DNA of 13,491 nt from the NCBI GenBank assembly GCA_947040475.1, contig CAMRBT010000024.1, forward strand, positions 1 through 13,491, written 5' to 3'. The notes beneath the pieces are model-generated. The model was not told where the DNA came from. It was given only the letters and a program-made list of their open reading frames with translations, and made no database searches. This document shows, in pieces, positions 6,860 through 13,491 of the stretch. The DNA comes from an uncultured Brevinema sp. Lineage in GTDB: Bacteria; Spirochaetota; Brevinematia; Brevinematales; Brevinemataceae. Each line of letters starts with the position of its first letter. The stretch's first letter is position 1. The position numbers were made by a program, and so were the translations under genes.

Positions 6860-7460
6860 AACATTAGTTTTTTTAATTTTTCTTTTTCAAGTTCAAGCAA
6901 TACACGCTCAAAAGAATACTAACAATCAACAATATTTGGATAATCCTTATAAAGGATTCCAAAGAAAAAAAGATGTGCTTAAGAAGAAAGAATATTTAAT
7001 TATAAGAACTAATATTTTATATTTTAAGAATGAAAACGGAAAACATTTTGTGAATTTTTCTTTTACCAAGGATAATAGCACAGCCCTTTCCAATGTATAC
7101 ACAGAAATTTTTGTTAGAATTAAAACCAAAAAAATGATTACCCCTTTTGATGGATTGGATCAAACTCTTATTCTTACGATTCTAGGCTCAGATAATCAAA
7201 AAATATGGCAAGAAGAATTTCATTTTAATAAAAGACAAGCTTATTTAAAGTTTTTAAAAACAGGAGAAATGCAATTAGATCTGGTAAAACTTCTATCTCT
7301 TAAAAAAACTCAAAAAATACAAAACCTCTTTCAAAATAATAAAGAAATTTATTTTGAGGTAGAAGGGATACAAGGCAGTTATGATTTTGTGTGGAAAGAA
7401 CGAGTAGTTAAATTTTACAGAAAATTATTTGATTATAAAAAGAAAATATATAAAAAATGA
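6840..7460 (+). CDS. Exported protein of unknown function, probable relative of the preceding gene product
   Basis: The 206-residue protein starts at ATG 6840, inside the last codons of the preceding gene (20-bp overlap). Only a weak GATGAG lies upstream, so translational coupling is likely. Residues 1-23 form a signal peptide (KTLVFLIFLFQVQAIHA, cleavage probably before Q24). The mature part is Lys-rich and alternates predicted strands, for example LIIRTNILYFKN and HFVNFSFTKDN. Residues 107-200 align by eye with 288-383 of the preceding protein, the best match being QNLFQNNKEIYFEVEG against HNVFKNNKNVKYIIKG, then a shared DF. No known family is recognised. Its TGA stop at 7458-7460 lies eight bases before the chosen fabG start. 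Confidence 0.82.
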   Translation: MINILSKTLVFLIFLFQVQAIHAQKNTNNQQYLDNPYKGFQRKKDVLKKKEYLIIRTNILYFKNENGKHFVNFSFTKDNSTALSNVYTEIFVRIKTKKMITPFDGLDQTLILTILGSDNQKIWQEEFHFNKRQAYLKFLKTGEMQLDLVKLLSLKKTQKIQNLFQNNKEIYFEVEGIQGSYDFVWKERVVKFYRKLFDYKKKIYKK

Positions 7461-7468
7461 GGTGCTTC

Positions 7469-8212
7469 ATGAAAGGTATAGCAGGAAAAAATGCAATTAT
7501 AACTGGGTCTTCCAGAGGAATAGGACTTGCTGTCGCTGAAAGACTAGCGTCAGAGGGGGCGAATATTGTTTTGAATTCAAATGATATAGACATAAACACT
7601 CCTTTAATAAAGGAAATATCCGAAAAATATGGCGTGAAAGTTCAAGCAATAAAAGCAGATGTGACTTCTTATGAAGCAATTGAAAAAATGATTAATAAAG
7701 TCAAAGAAGATTGGGGAACTGTTGATATTTTAGTGAATAATGCTGGAATAACAAGAGACAACTTAATTCTTCGTATGTCTCCAGAGGATTTTGATATTAT
7801 TATAGATATTCATTTAAAAGGCGTGTTCAATGGCGTTAAAGCTGTGTACCCTATTATGATGAAACAAAGATCTGGAAAAATTATTAATATGGCATCAGTA
7901 ATTGGTATCATGGGTAATGCAGGACAAGCAAATTATGCGGCTGCAAAAGCTGGTATTATCGCTTTGACCAAATCTGCTGCAAAAGAACTTGCTGGTAGAG
8001 GCGTAAATGTAAATGCTATTGCACCAGGATTTATTCAAACAGCAATGACAGATGCAATTCCAGAAAATGAAAAAGCAAAAATATTGGCAGCAATACCAAT
8101 GAAAAGAATGGCACAAACTTCAGAAGTTGCTTCAGTAATAGCTTTTCTAGCTTCAGATGATGCTTCTTATATTAATGGGCAAACCATCGCAATCGATGGC
8201 GGAATGTTATAA
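7469..8212 (+). CDS. fabG: 3-oxoacyl-ACP reductase (FabG)
   Basis: The 247-residue protein has normal FabG length. It is an NADPH-dependent short-chain dehydrogenase that reduces 3-oxoacyl-ACP in each elongation cycle. The cofactor motif TGSSRGIG (12-19), NNAG (90-93), catalytic S143, Y156 and K160 (YAAAK), and the end GQTIAIDGGM are present. The fourth catalytic position, usually Asn in (D/E)-x-NL-x-x-x-F, reads D113-I-H115-L, so Asn is replaced by His. ATG 7469 was preferred to the in-frame ATG 7457 because GAGGTG (7459-7464) is correctly placed for it and the product then begins MKGIAGKNAIITG like other FabG. The earlier ATG would overlap the previous stop and lacks a ribosome site. Confidence 0.94.
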   Translation: MKGIAGKNAIITGSSRGIGLAVAERLASEGANIVLNSNDIDINTPLIKEISEKYGVKVQAIKADVTSYEAIEKMINKVKEDWGTVDILVNNAGITRDNLILRMSPEDFDIIIDIHLKGVFNGVKAVYPIMMKQRSGKIINMASVIGIMGNAGQANYAAAKAGIIALTKSAAKELAGRGVNVNAIAPGFIQTAMTDAIPENEKAKILAAIPMKRMAQTSEVASVIAFLASDDASYINGQTIAIDGGML

Positions 8213-8245
8213 AATAAAACTAAATTTAAAATTTGGAGGATCACA

Positions 8246-9487
8246 GTGAGTCGTAGAGTTGTGATTACAGGTATAGGTATTATTTCCCCTTTAGGAAATA
8301 CAATGGAATTATTTTGGGACAATTTAAAAAACGGTAAAAGTGGTATTTCAAAGATTGAACGTATAGACACTTCAGAATTGGCTGTAAAAATAGCAGGTGA
8401 AATCAAAAACTTCAATCCTGAAGATTATATGGATAGAAAATTATCATCCCGTATGGATCGTTATGCACAATATGGCGTATCAGCAATTACTCAAGCAGTA
8501 AAAGATGCAAATCTAGAAAATTTAGATGGGATTGATCCTTATAGAGCTGGCGTGATTGTTGGTTCTGGTATAGGTGGCTTACAAACATTACAGGATAATG
8601 CAAGTATCATCATCGAAAAAGGCCCTAGACGTGTATCTCCAATGTTTGTGCCTGCATCTATTTTAGATATTGTAGCTGGTTATGGTGCAATGCTTTATGG
8701 TTTTAAAGGTCCTAACTATGCTGTTACTTCTGCTTGTGCAACAGGTCCTCACACTATGGTTTGTGGATATAATCACATTCGTTTGAATGAAGCTGATATT
8801 ATGATTACTGGTGGAACAGAGTGTACTTTAACTTCTCTTGGTATTGCTGGATTTTCTCAAGCTAGAGCTTTATCTACAGGATATAATGATGATCCTGAAA
8901 AAGCTTCTCGTCCTTTTGATGTAGATAGAGATGGTTTTGTAATGAGTGAAGGTGCTGGTATTCTTGTTTTAGAAGAATACGAACACGCAAAAAAACGTGG
9001 TGTGCATATCTATGGTGAGTTATTATCTTATGGTGCAACAGCAGATGCTTATCATATTACCGCTCCACATCCAGAGGGTGAAGGTGCTGGTATGGCAATG
9101 AAAATAGCAATGAAAAATGGTAATTTTACTCCAGAAGAAGTAGATCTTGTCAATATGCATGGAACATCTACCCCTTTAGGAGATATCGCTGAAACAAAAG
9201 CTGTCAAATTTGCACTTGGTGAAGCAGCTTATAAAACTAATTGTAATTCAACTAAATCTATGCTTGGACATCCATTAGGTGCTGCTGGAGCTTTAGAAGC
9301 AATAGCAATTTTAAAGATGATAGAACAAAGTACTATTCACCCAACGATTAACATCTTTAATCAAGATGCTGAATGTGATTTGAACTATACAGCAAACAAA
9401 GCTGTCCAAAAAGATCTAAATATAGTCATGAGTAATTCCTTTGGATTTGGTGGGCATAATGTTTCCTTGGCATTCAAAAAAATATAG
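8246..9487 (+). CDS. fabF: 3-oxoacyl-ACP synthase II (FabF)
   Basis: The 413-residue protein is of usual FabF length. It elongates acyl-ACP by condensation with malonyl-ACP. The Cys-His-His triad is intact: C164 in TSACATG, H305 in NMHGTSTPLGD, H342 in KSMLGHPLGAAG. The segments GPRRVSPMFVPASI (126-139) and SNSFGFGGHN (396-405) are typical. The start is GTG 8246 with GGAGG about seven bases upstream; the product begins SRRVVITGIGIISPLG as in the family. It follows fabG by only 33 bp, with no room for acpP, which usually sits between them. Its end overlaps the start of rnc. Confidence 0.97.
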   Translation: MSRRVVITGIGIISPLGNTMELFWDNLKNGKSGISKIERIDTSELAVKIAGEIKNFNPEDYMDRKLSSRMDRYAQYGVSAITQAVKDANLENLDGIDPYRAGVIVGSGIGGLQTLQDNASIIIEKGPRRVSPMFVPASILDIVAGYGAMLYGFKGPNYAVTSACATGPHTMVCGYNHIRLNEADIMITGGTECTLTSLGIAGFSQARALSTGYNDDPEKASRPFDVDRDGFVMSEGAGILVLEEYEHAKKRGVHIYGELLSYGATADAYHITAPHPEGEGAGMAMKIAMKNGNFTPEEVDLVNMHGTSTPLGDIAETKAVKFALGEAAYKTNCNSTKSMLGHPLGAAGALEAIAILKMIEQSTIHPTINIFNQDAECDLNYTANKAVQKDLNIVMSNSFGFGGHNVSLAFKKI

Positions 9488-10241
9488 TACTGTAGTTATT
9501 TCTGAAGATAGAAAAAAAATATTAAAAGAGCATACTCAACAATACAATATTCCTTTATCTGATTTTGAACTATGGGACTTAGCTTTAACACACATTTCAC
9601 ATATGGATACTAATAGTGGTTTTTCCTATGAACGATTAGAGTTTTTAGGTGATTCTATTTTAGGGCTTTGTTTGGCAGATATTTTATTTAGAAAATATAC
9701 AGAGCTTTCAGAAGGGAAAATGTCCATGATGAAATCTAGCTTAGCGAATGAAAATACATTGGCTTTATTAGGAAGAGAATTAGAATTATTAAAAGTTGTA
9801 AAGTTAGGACATGGCGAGCGTCTTTCTGATAAAAGAGCTCAAGAAAAAGTGCTTTGTGATTTATTCGAATCAACGGTAGCTGTGATTTATTTACAACATG
9901 GCTTCAAAAAATGTAAAGATTTTTTAGAAATTTTGTTAGAACCTCATATAGATTGTATTTTAACAGAAGGACTCAAAGACTTCAAAACAAAATTGCAAAA
10001 AGTAACAATGAAAGTGTACAAAGAATACCCTGTTTATGAAATTACAGACACAGAGGGTCCAGATCATGGTAAAATATTCACTGTAAAAGGCACTATTATG
10101 AGATTTGAGGCGTCAGCGAAAGGACGTACCAAAAAAGAAGCTGAACAAAATGCCGCACAAGTAATACTACAAGAAATGAAAGAAGATTCATTAACAAATA
10201 TAAACTCACTTTTTTCTAAAGAATTAGTTGATGATGAATAA
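9459..10241 (+). CDS. rnc: Ribonuclease III
   Basis: The 260-residue protein cuts double-stranded RNA in rRNA and mRNA processing. The signature ERLEFLGDS (58-66) supplies E58, E61 and D65; the second metal-binding pair is D134 and E137 in CDLFEST, so the catalytic set is complete. Residues about 172-240 form the double-stranded-RNA-binding domain (FKTKLQKV, then KGRTKKEAEQNAAQVIL). ATG 9459 was chosen; it overlaps fabF by 29 bp and is preceded by GGTGGG. TTG 9441 in the same frame would add six residues. The overlap suggests coupled translation with fabF. The fabF-rnc neighbourhood is common in bacteria. Confidence 0.94.
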   Translation: MFPWHSKKYSTVVISEDRKKILKEHTQQYNIPLSDFELWDLALTHISHMDTNSGFSYERLEFLGDSILGLCLADILFRKYTELSEGKMSMMKSSLANENTLALLGRELELLKVVKLGHGERLSDKRAQEKVLCDLFESTVAVIYLQHGFKKCKDFLEILLEPHIDCILTEGLKDFKTKLQKVTMKVYKEYPVYEITDTEGPDHGKIFTVKGTIMRFEASAKGRTKKEAEQNAAQVILQEMKEDSLTNINSLFSKELVDDE

Positions 10242-10253
10242 AAAGGATATTAT

Positions 10254-11129
10254 ATGATACGTGGAATGACAGGAAAATCTTCGCTTCGTTTTTCGACAGA
10301 TTTTTTAGATGTTGAAATGGAAATCAGAAGTGTTAATTCAAGATTTTTTGAATTTCGCATTAAAACTCCCGCTCGTTATGCTGCATTAGAAATGGACACT
10401 AGAAAAATAGCTTCCCAAAAACTGGGCAGAGGTAAAATCGATTTTAACCTCAGAATCAATGAAAAGGAAGCTCAATCTGCAGGATTATCCATTAATATGG
10501 CTTTAGCAAAATCTTATTTAGACGCAAGTCGTAAAGTTGCAGAAGAGTTGAATCTTACAGATAGTGTTTCTTTAAAAGATATCTTATCTTTTTCTCAGGT
10601 TCTGAATTCTGATATTAGTGATGTTGATGAAAACACTTTAAAACTTTTATTAGAACAATTCGAAAAGTTGATCGATCAAATGTTACCGATGATGATAGAA
10701 GAAGGAAGAAGCACTTTAGAAGATGTTCAGAATTCTCTTAATGTTATGGTAAAGTCATTAGAATTTGTTAAAATCAAATACCCTCAGGTTTTAGATAAAT
10801 ATAAAAGTGCTCTTCGAGATAGAGTTCTTGAAGTTTCTTCTTTAAAACCCTCAGAAGAGCGATTGAGTTTAGAGTTAGAAATGTTTGCTTCTCGTACTGC
10901 TATCAATGAAGAAGTCGTACGTTTGGACAATCATATTCGTGTAATGCAAGATATTTTATTAGGCAAGCGTCCTGAAACATCAAAAGAATTAGATTTTATT
11001 GGTCAAGAGATGAATAGAGAAGTTAATACTATTGCTTCAAAATCTTCTGATTTTGAGATCACAGAACAAACTATTATTTTAAAAAGTGAAATCGAAAAAA
11101 TGAGAGAACAGTTTAGAAATCTTGTATAA
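10254..11129 (+). CDS. yicC: YicC-family endoribonuclease
   Basis: The 291-residue protein matches the YicC/YloC family (YicC-like N-terminal region plus DUF1732 C-terminal region), whose characterised members are endoribonucleases. Seen are MIRGMTG at the start, EIRSVNSRFFEFRIKTP (24-40), GRGKIDF (58-64), and the strongly conserved C-terminal ELDFIGQEMNREVNTIASKS followed by the helical LKSEIEKMREQFRNLV. The usual MTGFG reads MTGKS, a small deviation. ATG 10254 has AAGGA upstream, 12 bp after rnc. Its neighbours rnc and gmk fit: yicC-gmk is a common pair. The family is solid; the RNA target here is unknown. Confidence 0.9.
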   Translation: MIRGMTGKSSLRFSTDFLDVEMEIRSVNSRFFEFRIKTPARYAALEMDTRKIASQKLGRGKIDFNLRINEKEAQSAGLSINMALAKSYLDASRKVAEELNLTDSVSLKDILSFSQVLNSDISDVDENTLKLLLEQFEKLIDQMLPMMIEEGRSTLEDVQNSLNVMVKSLEFVKIKYPQVLDKYKSALRDRVLEVSSLKPSEERLSLELEMFASRTAINEEVVRLDNHIRVMQDILLGKRPETSKELDFIGQEMNREVNTIASKSSDFEITEQTIILKSEIEKMREQFRNLV

Positions 11130-11141
11130 GGAAACTTAGTC

Positions 11142-11723
11142 GTGGAAGATTATAAAGCAATAGTTATTTCTGGCCCTAGTGGTGTTGGGAAAACAACAAT
11201 ATATAAACAAATATTAAAAGAATATTCCAAAGATATTTCTTTTTCTATTTCTGCGACTACTCGAAAAATAAGAGATGGTGAAGAAGATGGGAAAGATTAC
11301 CATTTTTTATCCATAGAAGAATTTAAACAATTGATAGATAAAGATGATTTTATTGAATGGGAATGTGTGCATAATAATTATTATGGTACGCTAAAATCCG
11401 AAATATATCGTATTTGGAAAATGGGTAAACATTGTTTGTTGGATATAGATGTTAAGGGTGGATTGAATATAAAAGAAATATTTGAAGACAAATCATTTTT
11501 AGTTTTTATCGCACCACCATCTATGGCTGAATTAGAAATGCGTTTGCGTAACCGAGGCACTTGTGTTGGAGAGGCATTACAAAGACGCTTAGACAATGCA
11601 GCTAAAGAAATGGAACAAAAACATGTCTATGATACTATTTTAATAAATGAAAATGTAACTATTGCGGTTGTAGAATTAAAAAAACAAATTAAAGAATATA
11701 TTGCTCAAAGCACTATTGAATAA
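11142..11723 (+). CDS. gmk: Guanylate kinase
   Basis: The 193-residue protein phosphorylates GMP to GDP with ATP in the cytoplasm. The P-loop GPSGVGKTT is at 11-19. The GMP-binding region has SATTRKIRDGEEDGKDYHF, then EWECVHNNYYGT. The segment usually LDIDVQGA reads LDIDVKGG, with Gln replaced by Lys. The C-terminal part (KHVYDTILINENV) matches the family's late motif. The start is GTG 11142, with AAGGAA overlapping the yicC stop. rpoZ, a frequent next gene, is absent; a terminator closes the operon instead. Confidence 0.95.
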   Translation: MEDYKAIVISGPSGVGKTTIYKQILKEYSKDISFSISATTRKIRDGEEDGKDYHFLSIEEFKQLIDKDDFIEWECVHNNYYGTLKSEIYRIWKMGKHCLLDIDVKGGLNIKEIFEDKSFLVFIAPPSMAELEMRLRNRGTCVGEALQRRLDNAAKEMEQKHVYDTILINENVTIAVVELKKQIKEYIAQSTIE

Positions 11724-11753
11724 ATCATTGATAATAAAGTTTTATAGCACCAA

Positions 11754-11777
11754 AAAATCCCTCATGAGAGGGATTTT
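11754..11777. terminator. Terminator of the fab-rnc-gmk operon, also facing nadE
   Basis: AAAATCCCTC (11754-11763) pairs perfectly with GAGGGATTTT (11768-11777) across the loop ATGA, followed by CTTTTT. A-rich sequence on the left side gives a U-tract for minus-strand transcription, so it can also end nadE, whose stop is at 11807. It lies 30 bp after the gmk stop. Confidence 0.9.
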
Positions 11778-11806
11778 CTTTTTGTCTTATTTTATAATAA
11801 TAAGTG

Positions 11807-13279
11807 TTATTCCTTAAACCATAATCCTACATTGGTAGGAATATGCCAATCCAATCCGAAATATCTTTTGGATATTTTTAGTCCTAGTGCCGATTGTTTT
11901 CTTTTGTGGGATGATCGATACAAGAGAGTAAAAATTTGTAAGACATCTTTTTGTCTATCCAATCGCTCACAAATTTGATGATAATCCAATCCTTCTTCAC
12001 AATGTAAAAATAATACTTGATCTAAAAACTCATAATTTGGAAGAGTATTTTCATCGATTTGATCTTTGTTTAATTCTGCACTAGGTGGTCTTGTAATAGT
12101 AATTTCAGGGATAAGTTCTTTATCGGCAATAGTATTAATATAACGACATAGAGCTCTAACTTCTGTTTTTAAGAGATCTGAGATAGGGGCAAATCCACCA
12201 CACATATCGCCATATAAAGTACAATAACCAACGGCAGCTTCTGTTTTGTTTCCTGTAGCTAGGACTAAAGATCCATCGGCATTGGCAATACTCATTACAA
12301 TATTTCCACGAATTCTAGCTTGAATATTTTCTTCCCAAACAGGATTGCCCTCTTTTAGAAACTCTAATTCTTGAACATAAGATTGATGTAATGATTCTAT
12401 AGAGATGATTTTGAGAGGAACATTGAGATTATCACAAATATCTTGAGCTCCATCTAAGCTAACACTTGAAGAAAATTTGGAAGGGAGATAGACAGCGTGC
12501 ACATTTTCAGCACCGACAGCTTCTACAGCTAACACTAATACAAGAGCAGAATCAATACCCCCGCTGACAGATATTAAAATTTTTGGAAAGTTGTTTTTGA
12601 TAAAATAATCTTTAATTCCTTGCACAATAGTTTGACGCAAAATCTCTTCCCCAGCAGGAATCTCATGAACGGGATAGGTATCAGTTGACTCGAGATCCAC
12701 AGTAACAAAATCTTCTTGAGCATATCTCAATCTGGTGATAATTTTTCCTTCGGGGTTGGTGATAGAGCTAAGTCCAGTAAATAAAATTTCATCAGTAGCA
12801 CCAGCCAAATTTATATCAAAAACCCAAGATTTTTTCTCACTAGCGAGTAATTTCAATTCCATTTCGTGTGCTTCAGGCTTGTTTTTTTCAAAAATTTTAG
12901 GCCCTAAATTCACAAAAATATCGTAATTATTTTGATTAAATACAGAAGGTAAAGGAAGATGACTTTGTCCAGGAGTGTCAGGAGTAAAGCCTTCTGTACT
13001 CACAATGCCTTTTGTTAAAATGTTTTGCCCTTCAACAAAAACAGAAAGGTCAGTGCTTCTAGTGTCTAAAGCTAAATCTTCGAGAGAATTTTGCATAGCC
13101 AATCGAAAATCTTCTGATGCCATAAGATTGCCTTGTGGAAATCCAGAAATAGAACCAAAAGGAATAATTAGTATTTGAGATTGATCACGGAGAGCTAATT
13201 TAATAGCTTCACGGATTTTGGCTTTGTTGTAGGCAAAATCTCCAAGACGGGGATTGAGTTGAGCAATAGATATTTTCAT
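11807..13279 (-). CDS. nadE: NAD synthetase with intact synthetase domain and degenerate glutaminase domain
   Basis: The 490-residue protein starts at ATG 13279 with AAAGG upstream. The C-terminal half (about 205-490) is a complete NAD synthetase, which adenylates and amidates nicotinate adenine dinucleotide: ATP-binding SGGIDSA (239-245), ENIQARIRG (317-325), ATGNKTEAAVGYCTLYGDMCGG (341-362), RPPSAELNKDQIDENTLPNYE (397-417) and KRKQSALGLKIS (459-470). Residues 1-200 are recognisably the nitrilase-type glutaminase domain (AQLNPRLGD, NLAGATDEILFTG), but the catalytic Glu of the FPELALTGYP motif is F41 (IPFGSISGFP), the Lys before HLP appears to be Q105, and about 40 residues that hold the nucleophile Cys are missing after F114. 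No Cys occurs before residue 282. The enzyme probably uses free ammonia or a partner glutaminase. Family members of this architecture are usually about 540-580 residues. Confidence 0.9.
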   Translation of the reverse strand: MKISIAQLNPRLGDFAYNKAKIREAIKLALRDQSQILIIPFGSISGFPQGNLMASEDFRLAMQNSLEDLALDTRSTDLSVFVEGQNILTKGIVSTEGFTPDTPGQSHLPLPSVFNQNNYDIFVNLGPKIFEKNKPEAHEMELKLLASEKKSWVFDINLAGATDEILFTGLSSITNPEGKIITRLRYAQEDFVTVDLESTDTYPVHEIPAGEEILRQTIVQGIKDYFIKNNFPKILISVSGGIDSALVLVLAVEAVGAENVHAVYLPSKFSSSVSLDGAQDICDNLNVPLKIISIESLHQSYVQELEFLKEGNPVWEENIQARIRGNIVMSIANADGSLVLATGNKTEAAVGYCTLYGDMCGGFAPISDLLKTEVRALCRYINTIADKELIPEITITRPPSAELNKDQIDENTLPNYEFLDQVLFLHCEEGLDYHQICERLDRQKDVLQIFTLLYRSSHKRKQSALGLKISKRYFGLDWHIPTNVGLWFKE

Positions 13280-13306
13280 ACGATACCTTTCTTAATAATT
13301 TATCTT

Positions 13307-13335
13307 ATTATAGCATAGTATTATCTAAATAACAA
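13307..13335 (-). promoter_or_regulatory. Candidate promoter of nadE
   Basis: On the minus strand TTGTTA (plus coordinates 13330-13335, a 4/6 match) is followed after 17 nt by a perfect TATAAT (13307-13312). Transcription would start near 13300, giving a leader of about 20 nt that contains the AAAGG ribosome site. No riboswitch-sized leader exists. Confidence 0.6.
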
Positions 13336-13357
13336 AAAATGAATATTCTTAAAAACA

Positions 13358-13386
13358 TTGTAAAAACAACAGAAAAATGATATAGT
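13358..13386 (+). promoter_or_regulatory. Candidate promoter of the tenA-like gene
   Basis: TTGTAA (13358-13363, 4/6) and TATAGT (13381-13386, 5/6) are 17 nt apart. The start would be near 13393, with AGAGGTG at 13395-13401 as ribosome site. There is too little leader for a thiamine pyrophosphate riboswitch, which some thiamine genes carry. Confidence 0.45.
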
Positions 13387-13405
13387 TATATAAAAGAGGT
13401 GAATA

Positions 13406-13491
13406 ATGAATTTTTGTAATCAATTATGGGAAGAGAATCAAGATATTATCCAAAAAATTGTTTCTATGGATTTTATACAAGAGATGTTTGA
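13406..13491 (+). CDS. TenA / thiaminase-II family protein, N-terminal fragment (partial)
   Basis: Twenty-eight codons are visible before the window ends, starting at ATG 13406 after AGAGGTG. The reading begins MNFCNQLWEENQDIIQKI and continues to FIQEMF. The pattern LW-x-x-N-x-x-I-x-x-x-I, followed by a short gap and F-(V/I)-x-x-(L/M), is how TenA-family proteins begin, where the next residues are usually a GTL turn. TenA proteins hydrolyse thiamine breakdown products (aminopyrimidine salvage). None of the catalytic residues are in the visible part, so the identity rests on the N-terminal pattern alone. It is divergent from nadE. Confidence 0.5.
   Translation, partial: MNFCNQLWEENQDIIQKIVSMDFIQEMF

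Noticed and set aside
7457..7468. ATG 7457 as the fabG start, forming an ATGA overlap with the preceding stop
   Set aside because: No ribosome site precedes it, while GAGGTG is correctly spaced for ATG 7469, which gives the usual FabG N-terminus.
13280..13405. Thiamine pyrophosphate riboswitch or NAD-linked riboswitch between nadE and the tenA-like gene
   Set aside because: The gap is 126 bp, shared by two promoters, and lacks the conserved CTGAGA-type elements; both predicted leaders are too short.
1..13491. CRISPR array, insertion sequence, tRNA or rRNA gene
   Set aside because: No spaced direct repeats, transposase-like protein, terminal inverted repeats, cloverleaf or rRNA-like stretch was seen on either strand.

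Overview
The window is AT-rich DNA from a bacterium that uses the standard code, strong Shine-Dalgarno sites (GGAGG, AAGGAG) and frequent TTG or GTG starts. A lipoprotein signal, a TonB-like protein and several Sec signal peptides point to a double-membrane (diderm) organism. The low GC and the mix of an ankyrin protein, an FN3-like protein, lipoproteins and a TonB-domain protein beside a PlsX/Fab cluster would fit a low-GC spirochaete. That placement is an inference; no rRNA or other decisive marker is present.

Layout. Positions 1-108 hold the 3' end of an aspartate-semialdehyde dehydrogenase gene, closed by a hairpin terminator that also serves the convergent gene. Positions 164-3060 are a patch of envelope genes: on the minus strand an FN3-like membrane or secreted protein followed by a secreted ankyrin-repeat protein; on the plus strand a TonB-like protein; on the minus strand a small lipoprotein. 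A perfect 15-bp AT-only inverted repeat lies between the divergent FN3-like and TonB-like genes.

Positions 3194-11777 form one long plus-strand cluster, starting from a near-consensus extended -10 promoter: rpmF, plsX, fabH, two unknown secreted proteins, fabG, fabF, rnc, yicC-family, gmk, then a strong terminator. This joins fatty-acid and phospholipid initiation (PlsX, FabH), elongation (FabG, FabF), RNA processing (RNase III, YicC-like) and GMP kinase. fabD and acpP, usual members of such clusters, are not in this stretch. In their region, between fabH and fabG, sit two exported proteins of unknown function that appear to share a C-terminal domain; the first carries a strictly three-residue-periodic acidic tyrosine tract encoded by 9-bp tandem repeats.

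Positions 11807-13279 (minus strand) encode an NAD synthetase of the two-domain, glutamine-dependent architecture. Its synthetase half looks intact, but its nitrilase-type glutaminase half has lost all recognisable catalytic residues and about 40 residues around the nucleophile. This is the most striking observation in the window. Divergent from it, a TenA/thiaminase-II-like gene begins at 13406 and runs off the window.
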